Part shown: positions 54,028 to 63,752 of the stretch, piece by piece | Position numbering within the stretch: position 1 is the stretch's first letter | Layout of the letters: the number at the start of each line of letters is the position of its first letter | Assembly: GCF_007970805.1 (NCBI RefSeq) | Contig: NZ_CP042433.1 | Coordinates: 2,604,001 to 2,668,000, forward strand | Source: Flavisolibacter ginsenosidimutans | GTDB taxonomy: Bacteria > Bacteroidota > Bacteroidia > Chitinophagales > Chitinophagaceae | DNA: 64,000 bases | Direction of reading: 5' to 3' | Notes under the pieces: generated by a model | Database searches by the model: none | The model's input: the letters and a program-made list of their open reading frames with translations, nothing else | What the model was told of the DNA's origin: nothing | Program-made: the position numbers and the translations under genes

Positions 54028-54846
54028 TTGATCGTTTTTCCCAATTGCAAAATCAACCTTGGCCTGCACATTCTTCGCAAACGCGAAGACGGCTTTCACG
54101 ATTTGGAAACGGTATTTTATCCAATTCCCTTGCAGGATGCGGTTGAAGTCATTCAACATCCGCAGCCAATAACCGATGTTGAATTCAGTTCTTCAGGATT
54201 AATAGTTGAAGGAAACCTTTCGGACAATATTTGCGTGAAAGCTTATCACCTTCTAAAAAAAGATTTTTCGCAATTGCCCCCTATAAAAATGCACTTGCAC
54301 AAAACCATTCCGACGGGCGCAGGCCTTGGCGGCGGCAGTGCCGATGGTTCATTTACGTTGATGCTTTTGAATAAAAAATTCAACCTCGGTCTTGACGAAA
54401 AAGCACTGATTCATTATGCGCTGCAACTAGGTAGTGATTGTCCGTTTTTCATTCGCAACATGCCTTGTTATGCAACCGGCCGCGGAGAAAAGTTAGAGGC
54501 CATAACGGTTGATTTATCTGCGTACAAATTTGTGCTTGTCAACCCACAGATTCACGTCAATACGGGATGGGCGTTTTCACAAATCAAACCCAGCGCTGAC
54601 AGAAGGTCCTTGAAAGAACTTATTTCGTTGCCGGTTGAAGAATGGAAAACAAGTCTGAAAAACGATTTTGAAGAAGCCGTGTTTGCGCAGCATCCGCAAA
54701 TCAAACAATGCAAAGAAACACTTTACAATGGCGGTGCCGTTTATGCTTCAATGACGGGAAGCGGTTCTACTGTGTTTGGCATCTTTTTAAAAGACAGGGC
54801 CCTAGAGCTTAATTTCTCAAAAGACTATTTTGTGAAAATTCTTTAG
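54028..54846 (+). CDS. ispE: 4-diphosphocytidyl-2-C-methyl-D-erythritol kinase
   Basis: A 272-residue GHMP kinase of the MEP isoprenoid pathway, phosphorylating CDP-methylerythritol with ATP. Landmarks are FPNCKINLGLHILRKREDGF, the GHMP ATP-binding loop IPTGAGLGGGSADGSFTLML, GSDCPFFIRNMPCYATGRGE and the C-terminal GGAVYASMTGSGSTVFGIF. No ATG is available near the conserved start; TTG at 54028 (IVFPNCKINLG follows) is the probable initiation codon. The preceding intergenic stretch holds an imperfect inverted repeat. Confidence 0.95.
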   Translation: MIVFPNCKINLGLHILRKREDGFHDLETVFYPIPLQDAVEVIQHPQPITDVEFSSSGLIVEGNLSDNICVKAYHLLKKDFSQLPPIKMHLHKTIPTGAGLGGGSADGSFTLMLLNKKFNLGLDEKALIHYALQLGSDCPFFIRNMPCYATGRGEKLEAITVDLSAYKFVLVNPQIHVNTGWAFSQIKPSADRRSLKELISLPVEEWKTSLKNDFEEAVFAQHPQIKQCKETLYNGGAVYASMTGSGSTVFGIFLKDRALELNFSKDYFVKIL

Positions 54847-54889
54847 CCTTACTTCCTCTTCTTTTGCAGCAGCGTACCTTTGCCGCCTG

Positions 54890-55246
54890 ATGGAAATTTA
54901 CAAGGACTTCTCTTTCGACTCAGCGCATTTTCTTCCGCATGTGCCCGAGGGCCACAAGTGTAAAAATATGCACGGTCACACGTACCGATTGCGTGTATTT
55001 GTAAAAGGCGAACGCCATCCGCACCTCGGCTGGATCATGGATTTTAAAGAACTCAAAGACATCATCAACCCGTTGATAGATCAACTCGATCACAAACTCA
55101 TTAACGACATCAAAGGATTGGAAAATCCCACCGCTGAAAACATTACGGTTTGGATTTGGGACAACATTAAACCGCTTCTTTCCAATCTTAGCAAAATAGA
55201 ATTGTACGAAACGCCCACGACAGGCGTGATCTATAACGGAGAATAA
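54890..55246 (+). CDS. queD: 6-carboxy-tetrahydropterin synthase QueD/6-pyruvoyl-tetrahydropterin synthase family
   Basis: A 118-residue T-fold enzyme. Zn ligands are His13 (DSAHFLP), His28 and His30 (NMHGHTYRL), with the catalytic Cys24 just before them. The active-site LDHKLINDI and NPTAENITVWIWD blocks and C-terminal LYETPTTGVIY are conserved. QueD makes 6-carboxy-tetrahydropterin from dihydroneopterin triphosphate on the queuosine/7-deazaguanine pathway. It is the closest family assignment; PTPS activity cannot be excluded. Located 43 bp after ispE, possibly co-transcribed. Confidence 0.9.
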   Translation: MEIYKDFSFDSAHFLPHVPEGHKCKNMHGHTYRLRVFVKGERHPHLGWIMDFKELKDIINPLIDQLDHKLINDIKGLENPTAENITVWIWDNIKPLLSNLSKIELYETPTTGVIYNGE

Positions 55247-55313
55247 GAGGCGAGGTCGGAGGTCAGAGGTCGGAAGTAAGAAATCGGACATCTGACATCA
55301 GACTTCCGAATTC
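55247..55313. repeat. Low-complexity spacer between convergent genes
   Basis: The 67 bp contain repeats of GAGGTCGGAGGTCAGAGGTCG and an inverted pair, TCGGAAGT (about 55270-55277) with ACTTCCGA (about 55302-55309). It may serve as terminator for queD and the opposite VOC gene. Confidence 0.4.
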
Positions 55314-55799
55314 TTATTTCTGAAGCTCCAAAAGCAAGTCATTCAAATCAAGAGGTTCTGTTATCATCTGCAAATTTCCCTGCTCATCAAAGGGCCATTG
55401 ATCTCTCGGCTTGTCCCAATACAACTCCACACCGTTTCCATCGGGATCGTTTAAATAAAGCGCTTCCGAAACACCGTGATCCGACGCGCCGGTCAACGTA
55501 TAATTCGCATCGAGCAATCGCTTGAATATTTCCGCCAAATCTTTTCTCATAGGATATAAAATAGCCGTATGGAACAGCCCTGCCGAACGCACCGGCGCCG
55601 GCGCAGCGCCTTTGCTGTACCAGGTGTTTAAACCGATGTGATGATGGTAGCCGCCCGCCGACAAAAACACCGCACTCATTCCGTACCACTGCGTCACTTC
55701 AAAACCCAGCAAGTCGCGGTAAAAGGTTAAGGCTCTTTCAAGGTCGGCCACCTTTAAATGCACGTGACCAATTTTTGTTTCTACCGGAACTTTGTACAT
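55314..55799 (-). CDS. VOC-family (glyoxalase/dioxygenase-like) protein
   Basis: A 161-residue protein with two vicinal-oxygen-chelate modules. The N-terminal half (IGHVHLKVADLERALTFYRD, LLGFEVT) and the C-terminal half (HTAILYPMRKDLAEIFKRLL, ASDHGVSEALYLNDPDGNGV, ELYWDKPRDQWP) resemble the catechol-2,3-dioxygenase/BphC branch. Metal-binding His12-type (HVHLKV), His in ASDHG and Glu in ELYWD are present. The true substrate is unknown; the family also contains glyoxalases and resistance proteins. It points toward queD and lies alone. Confidence 0.85.
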   Translation of the reverse strand: MYKVPVETKIGHVHLKVADLERALTFYRDLLGFEVTQWYGMSAVFLSAGGYHHHIGLNTWYSKGAAPAPVRSAGLFHTAILYPMRKDLAEIFKRLLDANYTLTGASDHGVSEALYLNDPDGNGVELYWDKPRDQWPFDEQGNLQMITEPLDLNDLLLELQK

Positions 55800-55953
55800 C
55801 CTTGTATAACTTTACCACAAGTTATGAAGCCTGTTTCGCTTTCTTTTCTCTCCCGCAACTTAGACCTGCTCAACCATTGAGTACGGCCGTTTCTTTCTCT
55901 ATCTTTCCGTTACAATTCTTACTTCCGCCATCACTCATTATAAATCTTCTTTT

Positions 55954-57186
55954 ATGCTTACGACACCCGTGGCACACGACACACAATACTATTTCGACCT
56001 TGAAGAGAAATTCGGCGCTCACAATTATCATCCCTTGCCCGTGGTTCTCGAACGCGGTCAGGGCGTTTTTCTTTGGGATGTAGAAGGCAAACGCTACTAC
56101 GATTTTTTAAGCGGCTATTCAGCGGTGAACCAGGGCCATTGCCATCCAAAAATAATTGCTGCTTTAACGGAACAAGCGCAAATGCTTACGCTGACCAGCC
56201 GTGCCTTTTACAACAACCTGCTGGGAGAATACGAACGCTACATCACAAGGCTTTTTGATTACGACAAGGTGCTGCCCATGAACACCGGCGTGGAAGCCGT
56301 GGAAACGGCCATAAAGCTTGTGCGCCGCTGGGCGTACAAAGTGAAAGGCATCGAAGACGGCGCCGCAAAAATTCTGGTTTGCGAGAACAATTTTCACGGC
56401 CGCACGTCCACGGTAATTTCCTTCAGCAGCGACCCGTCGGCACGAACGGCTTTCGGTCCGTACATGCCGGGTTTTACTTCCGTCCGCTACAACGATTTAC
56501 TGGCACTAAAAACGGCCTTGCGTGATGAAACCATTGCGGGCTTTTTGGTAGAACCCATTCAGGGTGAAGCCGGCGTGGTCGTTCCCGACGACGGCTATCT
56601 TGCCGAAGCCTATCGCTTGTGCCGCGAAGCCGACGTACTTTTTGTGGCCGATGAAATTCAAACGGGCCTGGGCCGAACGGGTAAAATGCTCGCCTGCGAT
56701 TACGAAGATGTGCGTCCCGATATTTTAATTCTTGGTAAAGCCCTAAGCGGCGGCACGCTGCCTGTAAGTGCAGTTTTAGCCGACGATGAAATCATGCTCA
56801 CCATCTGTCCCGGCGAACACGGTTCAACCTACGGTGGAAATCCGCTCGCCTGCAAAGTGGCCATGACGGCGCTGGATGTTTTGCAAGAAGAGAACATGAT
56901 TCAAAATGCGGCCGAACTGGGTGCTTATTTTAGAGAAAGGTTACAAGCCCTGCGTTCGCCTTTCATCAAAAAAATTCGCGGCAAGGGTTTGCTGAACGCC
57001 ATTGTGATTGAACACGTGAGCAAGGATGCGGGTTGGGACCTCTGTTTAGCGTTAAAAGAGGCCGGCCTGCTAGCCAAGCCCACGCACGGCGATAAAATAC
57101 GCCTTGCTCCACCACTCATTATCACGAAGGAGCAACTGGATGAATGCGTTGACATCATCGGAAAAAGCCTCGGGGTATTAAAATGA
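55954..57186 (+). CDS. rocD: Ornithine aminotransferase
   Basis: A 410-residue class III PLP-dependent aminotransferase, converting ornithine and 2-oxoglutarate to glutamate semialdehyde and glutamate. The PLP lysine is K262 in [20 protein letters not shown]. Other landmarks are [77 protein letters not shown] and [19 protein letters not shown]. Ornithine:oxo-acid aminotransferase is the best match; length and motifs agree. The start is ATG at 55954 ([20 protein letters not shown]). Confidence 0.95.
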   Translation: MLTTPVAHDTQYYFDLEEKFGAHNYHPLPVVLERGQGVFLWDVEGKRYYDFLSGYSAVNQGHCHPKIIAALTEQAQMLTLTSRAFYNNLLGEYERYITRLFDYDKVLPMNTGVEAVETAIKLVRRWAYKVKGIEDGAAKILVCENNFHGRTSTVISFSSDPSARTAFGPYMPGFTSVRYNDLLALKTALRDETIAGFLVEPIQGEAGVVVPDDGYLAEAYRLCREADVLFVADEIQTGLGRTGKMLACDYEDVRPDILILGKALSGGTLPVSAVLADDEIMLTICPGEHGSTYGGNPLACKVAMTALDVLQEENMIQNAAELGAYFRERLQALRSPFIKKIRGKGLLNAIVIEHVSKDAGWDLCLALKEAGLLAKPTHGDKIRLAPPLIITKEQLDECVDIIGKSLGVLK

Positions 57187-57273
57187 TAATGGCCTTTGTT
57201 GGCTATTGACCGACAACGACGTTGGTTCCCAACAACGAATAAAAATTAACGATCAACGAGATAAAACGAATGC

Positions 57274-57972
57274 ATGGAAATACACCTTCATCACGAGGAG
57301 CATTTACAGAGCTCTGATTTTTTACGCGACGTTGTCATTGGCATGAGTGATGGACTGACGGTGCCTTTTGCACTTGCCGCAGGTTTAAGCGGCGCCGTTC
57401 ACTCTACTTCCATTATCATTATTGCCGGCATTGCCGAAATCGCCGCCGGTTCAATTGCAATGGGACTTGGCGGATACTTAGCCGGCAAAACAGAACAAGA
57501 TCATTACAACAGTGAATTGCGCAGAGAGTATTACGAAGTGGAGAACCTGCGCCACCGCGAAATAGAAGAAACAAGAGAGTTTTTCGCCGGCATTGGTCTT
57601 AGCAAAGAACTGCAGGAAAAAGCAACGGAAGAAATTGCAAGAGACAAAGACAAGTGGGTGCAGTTTATGATGAAGCACGAACTCGGTCTTGACGAACCCG
57701 ATCCAAAGCGGGCGACAAAGTCGGCGTTCAACATTGGCGCGTCTTATGTCGTTGGGGGGCTTGTTCCGCTTTCGCCTTATTTTTTTCTTCATAAGCCGCT
57801 TTCGGCCCTGGAGGTTTCGGTAGGCGTAACCTTGCTTTGCCTTTTTGTTTTCGGATGGTTCAAGAGCCGGCTGACAGGCATCAATCCCTGGGCCGGCGCA
57901 TTACGGGTAATGCTGATTGGTGCGTTTGCCGCGGCTGCGGCATTTGGTGTGGCAAAAATTTTTGAGAGTTAA
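57274..57972 (+). CDS. VIT1/CCC1-family divalent metal transporter
   Basis: A 232-residue membrane protein of the VIT1/CCC1 family, which transports Fe2+ or Mn2+. The N-terminal DFLRDVVIGMSDGLTVPFAL and IAGIAEIAAGSIAMGLGGYL are diagnostic for transmembrane segments 1 and 2. A hydrophilic metal-binding-type helical domain (EQDHYNSELRREYYEVENLR ... KDKWVQFMMKHELGL) with many Glu/His lies between segments 2 and 3. Segments 3-5 follow (SYVVGGLVPLSPYFFL). It ends at a bidirectional terminator. The transported metal is not determined. Confidence 0.92.
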   Translation: MEIHLHHEEHLQSSDFLRDVVIGMSDGLTVPFALAAGLSGAVHSTSIIIIAGIAEIAAGSIAMGLGGYLAGKTEQDHYNSELRREYYEVENLRHREIEETREFFAGIGLSKELQEKATEEIARDKDKWVQFMMKHELGLDEPDPKRATKSAFNIGASYVVGGLVPLSPYFFLHKPLSALEVSVGVTLLCLFVFGWFKSRLTGINPWAGALRVMLIGAFAAAAAFGVAKIFES

Positions 57973-57992
57973 ACCTCTCAGCTTTTGCGCAT

Positions 57993-58028
57993 AAAAATCC
58001 CGCCGCGCAAACAGCCGGCGGGATTTTT
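57993..58028. terminator. Bidirectional terminator
   Basis: AAAAATCCCGCCG (57993-58005) pairs perfectly with CGGCGGGATTTTT (58016-58028). It lies between the convergent VIT1-type gene and the secreted protein gene, with T tracts on both strands. Confidence 0.9.
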
Positions 58029-58047
58029 TAGGACAAGCAATCGTTCT

Positions 58048-61000
58048 CTATTCCTTAACAAATTTAGCGGCTGCCGTTTCGCAGTTGCTGCTGCAAATTA
58101 GTTTTACCAGGTAAGTTCCCTGCGCAAGCGAAGAAACGTTTACCACAAGACTGTTTGCACCCGCTTCTATCGCAGCCTTTTTCGATTGCACGGTGCGGCC
58201 TACTGCGTCCGTTACAACAACGGTAACCAGGTCTTTTTGCGGCGCATCCACAAGCAGGTTTATGTTAGCCGTTGATGGGTTGGGGAACAAGCCGCTTATT
58301 GTTAACACAGAGTATTTCACCCCGCTGATCAAAATTGTATTACTGAACTTGAATGCACCGTTTTGATCCATCATGCGTAACCGATAATACTGCTTTGTTC
58401 CGCCAACGTTGTTATCGGTGAAAGTGTAAGAACGCTGTGCGGTTGAATTGCCTAAACCATTCACCGTTCCGGCCAAAAGCCAATCCACATTGTTTGCACT
58501 TCTTTCTATTTCGTAGCCTTGAACGTTTTGCTCCTGGGCAACTGTCCATTTCAATACATTGTTGTTGCCTTGCCGGTTACCGGAGAAAGAAAGCAGGTTA
58601 ACCGGAAGCACAACGCCGGTCCTGTTCGCAAACAAATTGGACGTGCCAGTAGGCAAGGTTGCTTCAATCCAACTGACACCGCCGACACTTCCGTTCGCAG
58701 TTTGCGAAACCGCACTGGCAGTACCAAGACCCGCCGTAAAATTTGTTTGACAAGCCGACCCGGTTTGCCTTGTGAGGCCAAGCGATGCCAGCGTTGTACC
58801 GTCCGCTGCGTTCAGGCTGGCCAGTTCAGCATTCAGGAAGAACAATTGAACGTTTATGTTTCTACCGGTTGAATTGCCGATCATGTAATTGCGGTTCAAA
58901 TAATACTTGCCCGAATACTGGCGCTGCACAGCGGAAACCGTTGCCGCAAAGGAATAAGAAGACACGGCATCACCCGCATTGTTTTTAACGAGCGCAACGA
59001 GTTTGCCTTCCCCATCAACCAAAGGCACAAAACCGGTGTACGTGGTGTTGCTTCCTGCCGATGTTTGAAACGTGGAATTGCATTGGCTGTTGGTGGAAAG
59101 CATGTCGCTTGCTAAATTATCAACTGCGATACAGAACGTTCCACTTGCAACAGAAGACGAAGATTTATCCACAGCCACGAAATATGTATTGCCAACAGTG
59201 AGTCCCGTTGCGTACAACACCGACATGTTGCCCGAACCCAAGGCACTGCCGCCATTGTCGTCGCAAGACAAGATGGTGAATGTGCTGTAATCAGCAGGAT
59301 TGGTTGCAGAGAACAAGGCGATCTTCGAATCTGAAAAGGTATTGCCCGCACCAACGTCAGTACTGATACGAACGGCACTGCCACTCGCCACAAACTTAAA
59401 CCACACCGGGGCCTGACCGGTGCCTGAGCAAGAAGGAAATACCTCCGTAGCGCTTTTTGTAGCGCCGGCATTGGTATAAATAGCACCCGTGCAACCGCCG
59501 CCTACCGTCAGGCTGATTGCGCCAGTGGCCTCGTCGTTTGCCGGTATTCCCGGCGTTACGGTAAGTGAAATATCGTCCAGGTTTAAATAAAATTGGTTGG
59601 CATCGGAATAAGCATAAAACCCGATGTAATAAACTCCTGATGCCGCCGGCGAAAACGTGATGCTGGCCGTATTTATAGTCCCGTTGCTAATGAACGGATA
59701 GTCCTGAAGCAAGGTAGTCATCGCCGCGACGGCCTGGCTGCTCCCTAAATACACTTTCATCTTCTCGGCATTCAGTGTGCTGTTGTTACCGTATTTAAAC
59801 GTAAGCGTGTACGATGTACCGGCGGTTAAACTTATTCCTCTCGTATAAAACCAGTCGTTGGACGCATTGATAACGTTGTAGCTATACTGTAATGTTTTGC
59901 CGCTGAAACCCGTCGGTGCGGTAACCGTAGTCCAAGTACTGCCGTCGCTGTTGACATCTTCTCTGGCCGTACAAGTTGGCAAAGCCGGCAATGTTACGGC
60001 ATCAAAGTTTTCCAAATACGGCACGCTTACCGGCGAGCATAAAGTGGTAAAGCTGGCTGCCGCCGACCAAACACTTTTGCCGGTGCCGCCACAGTTGCCT
60101 CGCACCCAGGCATAATAGGTAGTAGAAGTCGCCAAGCCACTTATGTCGTAGTAAGAATTCGTAATACCCGTGGCGGTCGGGACGGTTGAAGCCGTCGGCG
60201 CCGTGTTGGAAGTGCTGTAATAAACTTCATAGTTCAGCGGCAATTGCGCGGGAGCCGACCAATTGATTCGTGCACCGTTGTGCACAATATTGCTAACCGC
60301 TTCCATTGTCGGTGTATAACAGCCCGGCGTAGCTTCAATTCCCACCAGGTCAAGGAACATGTTGTCGCCGAATTCGGAATGAAACTTAAAAGCCACCAAC
60401 ACAGCAGGCTGATTGGCGGCACCCGATGGCAAAGTCAAAATCTTTCGGTTCCATTTTGCCGTACCCACGGGCAATGTTGGGTCGTGGCGGGCAAACAAGT
60501 TTCCGGCATTGATCCAGGTGGCGCCGTAATCGGTTGAGTATTGCACCTGTATCCCTTCGTTGAGATAGGCTCCCGCGGAAAAGCTTGGGTTGTTTTCGTT
60601 GCGCCAGTAAAACTCAACGTCAACGCTGGCAATGCCCGAGGTTGTCACGGGTGCTGATATCAGTCTTTCTTCCGAACCGGCGCCGCCGTTGGTTCCGTCG
60701 TACGACTTGTACTGAACGAAATGCGAGTTGACACCCGAAGGGTTGGTAGAAGGATTTGAGCCTTGCGTTACAAAGCTGATTTTGGAGCTGGTTTGCACGG
60801 CCACAATTGCGGTGCTCCAACAGGCAGGGATAGAGGACGAATTAAAACTTTGTGCATAGGGCAAGGGGGCAGGATTGCACGCGGTAGTAATATTTCCACT
60901 TACCGATGCGGCGTTGCAGCCGTTGGCCTTCAACCGGTAATAATACGTGGTGGTTGCAGCCAACCCCGAAACCGTGTAAGACATAAGCGGTTGAACCGTC

Positions 61001-61812
61001 GTTGTGTCGCTCACCGTAAAGGGAGAACCGGCAATTGCCTGTGTGAAACTTGCGTTGGTTGCCACTTCCAGGTTATACGACACAGGATTGGCGCCGCCGC
61101 CTTTAGAAGACGTCCAGCTTAACCGGAAACTATTTGCAGCAATAACGGGAGCGCTGGGCTGCGATGGAGTAGCAGGACAAGAAACAGCTATACCGGAAAG
61201 GGGAGAAACGGTGTTGTAAGCCGGTCCGCCTGTGCAGTTGCTGTTGTTGTATGAAAAGATGCTATACGTATAGCGGGTATTTCCGGAAAGGCTGTTAGCA
61301 GTAAAATTTGTAACGCCGCTGCTTTGCACCACCACGCCGTTGCCAAGAGAACTACCGGCGGTATAAACGGTACCGTTTACGGGATTGGTGCTAAGAGCTC
61401 CTACGCTTACGGTTATCAAATAACCGGTGGCGCCACCCGCAGCAGGCGCAAAAGAACCGGATTGCGAAGAACTTGAAGGAATTCCGAAGATGAGGAAGGT
61501 TGGCTGGTTAGCCGGCGGCGTACAGTTTGCAAACGGTTCCTCTGCAATCGTTTTGTTATACGCAGTATAATTATTTTCCTTCGTTAAATAGTTTATGATC
61601 TCAGGTTGAGCTTTTTCATAACCACCGGTAAAGATACTTTCTACCTTCTCTTTATTCGCAATAGCATCAAACAACACAGTATTGAAGGCCGGTAGTTTGC
61701 GCAAGACTTTTTCCTGGTCATCATTGGCAGATGTAGAAGCAATAAACGTTGTCTGGGCGTTGATTGAAAGGAACGCGAAAGCGGCCAGCGAGAGGGCGTA
61801 GAATTTCTTCAT
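58048..61812 (-). CDS. Large secreted multi-domain protein with T9SS type A sorting domain
   Basis: A 1254-residue protein with a signal peptide (FYALSLAAFAFLSINAQ). Several fibronectin type III-like domains are visible (PSQPSAPVIAANSFRLSWTS ... YTVSGLAATTTYYYRLKANG; ARINWSAPAQLPLNYEVYYS ... YYDISGLATSTTYYAWVRGN). Two cleaved-adhesin/MAM-like regions lie between them (YAQSFNSSSIPACW ... FKFHSEFGDNMFLDLVGIEA; YLENFDAVTLPALPTC ... YAYSDANQFYLNLDDIS). The C-terminus carries a T9SS sorting module (ISGLFPNPSTANINLLV ... GTYLVKLICSSN), expected to direct it across the outer membrane. The last 190 residues closely resemble those of the next protein. Adhesion or matrix interaction is a guess. Confidence 0.88.
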   Translation of the reverse strand: MKKFYALSLAAFAFLSINAQTTFIASTSANDDQEKVLRKLPAFNTVLFDAIANKEKVESIFTGGYEKAQPEIINYLTKENNYTAYNKTIAEEPFANCTPPANQPTFLIFGIPSSSSQSGSFAPAAGGATGYLITVSVGALSTNPVNGTVYTAGSSLGNGVVVQSSGVTNFTANSLSGNTRYTYSIFSYNNSNCTGGPAYNTVSPLSGIAVSCPATPSQPSAPVIAANSFRLSWTSSKGGGANPVSYNLEVATNASFTQAIAGSPFTVSDTTTVQPLMSYTVSGLAATTTYYYRLKANGCNAASVSGNITTACNPAPLPYAQSFNSSSIPACWSTAIVAVQTSSKISFVTQGSNPSTNPSGVNSHFVQYKSYDGTNGGAGSEERLISAPVTTSGIASVDVEFYWRNENNPSFSAGAYLNEGIQVQYSTDYGATWINAGNLFARHDPTLPVGTAKWNRKILTLPSGAANQPAVLVAFKFHSEFGDNMFLDLVGIEATPGCYTPTMEAVSNIVHNGARINWSAPAQLPLNYEVYYSTSNTAPTASTVPTATGITNSYYDISGLATSTTYYAWVRGNCGGTGKSVWSAAASFTTLCSPVSVPYLENFDAVTLPALPTCTAREDVNSDGSTWTTVTAPTGFSGKTLQYSYNVINASNDWFYTRGISLTAGTSYTLTFKYGNNSTLNAEKMKVYLGSSQAVAAMTTLLQDYPFISNGTINTASITFSPAASGVYYIGFYAYSDANQFYLNLDDISLTVTPGIPANDEATGAISLTVGGGCTGAIYTNAGATKSATEVFPSCSGTGQAPVWFKFVASGSAVRISTDVGAGNTFSDSKIALFSATNPADYSTFTILSCDDNGGSALGSGNMSVLYATGLTVGNTYFVAVDKSSSSVASGTFCIAVDNLASDMLSTNSQCNSTFQTSAGSNTTYTGFVPLVDGEGKLVALVKNNAGDAVSSYSFAATVSAVQRQYSGKYYLNRNYMIGNSTGRNINVQLFFLNAELASLNAADGTTLASLGLTRQTGSACQTNFTAGLGTASAVSQTANGSVGGVSWIEATLPTGTSNLFANRTGVVLPVNLLSFSGNRQGNNNVLKWTVAQEQNVQGYEIERSANNVDWLLAGTVNGLGNSTAQRSYTFTDNNVGGTKQYYRLRMMDQNGAFKFSNTILISGVKYSVLTISGLFPNPSTANINLLVDAPQKDLVTVVVTDAVGRTVQSKKAAIEAGANSLVVNVSSLAQGTYLVKLICSSNCETAAAKFVKE

Positions 61813-62057
61813 AAGTTAAATAACAGGCGTAATAGAAAGAAAGTATGTTTCCGGTTATTCGAGGATTGCCTTCAGGCGGCTTGGCAAAAGCAGCTTTCGG
61901 TGGGGTGCGGAATCATGGCAGGGAACTGGCGAATAAATATAGAGTGAAAAAACGCAGTCAAACGAATTTTTTTTAATCAAATCTTTGCTGCTTAAATAAG
62001 GGCGTTCTATTCCAGAAATGAATTGCCACTTGTCTTCGTTGAACAACTATAAAACGA
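61813..62057. other. Intergenic spacer without recognised gene
   Basis: AT-rich stretch between the two secreted-protein genes. It should hold the promoter of the larger gene. No conserved element was recognised. A short minus-strand frame at 61855-62046 has no convincing coding character. Confidence 0.5.
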
Positions 62058-62086
62058 GAAACCCGCACTTCATCTGTGCGGGTTTC
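62058..62086 (-). terminator. Terminator after the SGNH gene
   Basis: GAAACCCGCAC (62058-62068) pairs perfectly with GTGCGGGTTTC (62076-62086), 20 bp downstream of the SGNH gene stop. On the minus strand it is followed by TCGTTTTATAG. Confidence 0.85.
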
Positions 62087-62105
62087 CATTTATTTTTTTA
62101 TTCGC

Positions 62106-63323
62106 TTATTCTTTTACAAATCTTTCAACAGCACTGATGCCTTCGTTTTCAGAAATGAGCTTGACGACATAAGTACCTGACCGCATGCGGCTCACGTTCA
62201 CATCAACCGTATTGGCCCCTGCTTCAACTGTTTGTTGTTGCGTTTTAACTGTGCGGCCAAGCGCATCAAATAAGTAAACCGTCACGTTCTCTTTTGCCGG
62301 CGCGTTCACCACCAGGTTTAACGTCGCGGCCACTGGATTGGGAAACAAGCCTCCGAGCGAAAGTTGCGAAGTTTTCACGCCGTTCACAATTATGATGTTG
62401 CTGAATTTAAACGCGCCGTTTTGATCAACGGTGCGCAAACGGTAATACTGCTTTCCTGCAACAGCGCTGTTGTCAACAAAACTGTACGAACGCTGCGCAG
62501 CCGTATTTCCAAGACTGTTTACTTCCCCTACTCTTGTCCAGTTTGTTCCGTCGCCACTGCGGTTTATTTCGTAACGCAACACGTTTTGTTCTTGCGCTAC
62601 AGTCCAGTTTAAAACCGTAGAAGACGCTTGGCGCTGTCCTGAAAAATTTACCAGGGTCACCGGCAAGGTCGAAGAAGGGCTTTCAATATTTGTTTCGGCA
62701 TATTGCTTCATGATTGAATTCCACGCAGCCGTTGGGTGAATGTTATCAGGCGCATAACTGGCGTTATCGGAACGGTTGTAGATGGGAGTGTAAAAATCAA
62801 GGAAAGAGGTGCCTTTTGCCTGTTGTACACTGCGCAGCGCTGCCAGCCATTGTTGCCCAATAGTGTGCGTCATGAAAGGCCAGATGCTAGGTCCCGTGTC
62901 AGGTAAATAATTAAAACAAAGCACAATCTTGGCGGCCGGCCAGCCTCTGGCAATAATGCCGTTTACTGCGTTCGTCGTGGCTGCTGCATAAGCGGCTGGC
63001 GTGCCGCCGTTTAAATAATCGTTTACCCAGTAGCTAATAAAAATGTGGCGGTAAGAAGATTGGTATGTTGGAACCTGGTTAACATCGAAGACAGGCCGTC
63101 CCGCATTCAGACCGGGGGTCATGGAAGCACCGCTAAGGGCATCGTTTATTTCACTGGTTGGAATATCGTTGCAATACTGCGTTGACCAGCGAGCTGTGTA
63201 TTGCTGTGTCCCCAGCTCGTTTCCAAAGGTGATGGAATCTCCGAAAAAAATGTCTTGATCGCTGGTGGTTGGTTTAAACGAAAAAAAAGGCAGGAGGAGA
63301 AAAAAGAGGAAAAGTTTTTTCAT
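62106..63323 (-). CDS. Secreted SGNH/GDSL hydrolase with T9SS sorting domain
   Basis: A 405-residue protein with a signal peptide (KKLFLFFLLLPFFSF). The SGNH esterase/lipase domain (about residues 25-215) has the catalytic Ser in DIFFGDSITFG, an N-containing block III near FISYWVNDYLNGG and the Asp/His of block V in APDNIHPTAAWNSIM. The linker and C-terminal part (about 220-405) contain an FnIII-like region (LPVTLVNFSGQRQASSTVL, YYRLRTVDQNGAFKFSN) and a T9SS sorting module (LSLGGLFPNPVAATLNLVVN ... GTYVVKLISENEG). The start at 63323 gives the signal peptide; a longer frame begins at 63368. It is an esterase of unknown substrate exported by T9SS. Confidence 0.88.
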   Translation of the reverse strand: MKKLFLFFLLLPFFSFKPTTSDQDIFFGDSITFGNELGTQQYTARWSTQYCNDIPTSEINDALSGASMTPGLNAGRPVFDVNQVPTYQSSYRHIFISYWVNDYLNGGTPAAYAAATTNAVNGIIARGWPAAKIVLCFNYLPDTGPSIWPFMTHTIGQQWLAALRSVQQAKGTSFLDFYTPIYNRSDNASYAPDNIHPTAAWNSIMKQYAETNIESPSSTLPVTLVNFSGQRQASSTVLNWTVAQEQNVLRYEINRSGDGTNWTRVGEVNSLGNTAAQRSYSFVDNSAVAGKQYYRLRTVDQNGAFKFSNIIIVNGVKTSQLSLGGLFPNPVAATLNLVVNAPAKENVTVYLFDALGRTVKTQQQTVEAGANTVDVNVSRMRSGTYVVKLISENEGISAVERFVKE

Positions 63324-63752
63324 GATTGGTGGCGTTAAATATGAATGATGGATGTAACAAAATATCAATTGGTTTTAACGGGGCAATAGATCTTCTATCG
63401 GGTCAAATGCTTACCCAACAAGGTTTTCAAATACGTGATTGACATAGGTTTCTATCCCGGATGCGGGTGGTGGTGCAGCAGACTTTCGGTTGGAGTTCAC
63501 GTGCAAAAAGCACAACGTTAGATGCGACGGGGACTTCGCAAAATTCAGGCCAGTCATTAGGATATTGTTTAAAAAATTTTCTCGAAAGCAGTTTCGCTGC
63601 CTTTGATTAAGGGTGCAACATTAAATCAAACAGTTTTATAGTCAAATGGAAAAGGTCTGAAATTCGATAAGGTCTGCCTATTCCTCGGCGAAGACCGTAA
63701 AAATACGATAATCAAAACCGCTAATCAGCCGTATTGTTGTGCAGAAAATGTT
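63324..63752. other. Gene-free stretch
   Basis: A 429-bp region upstream of the SGNH gene with no open frame of coding character and no RNA gene recognised. The promoter of the SGNH gene should be near 63324-63400. Confidence 0.5.
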
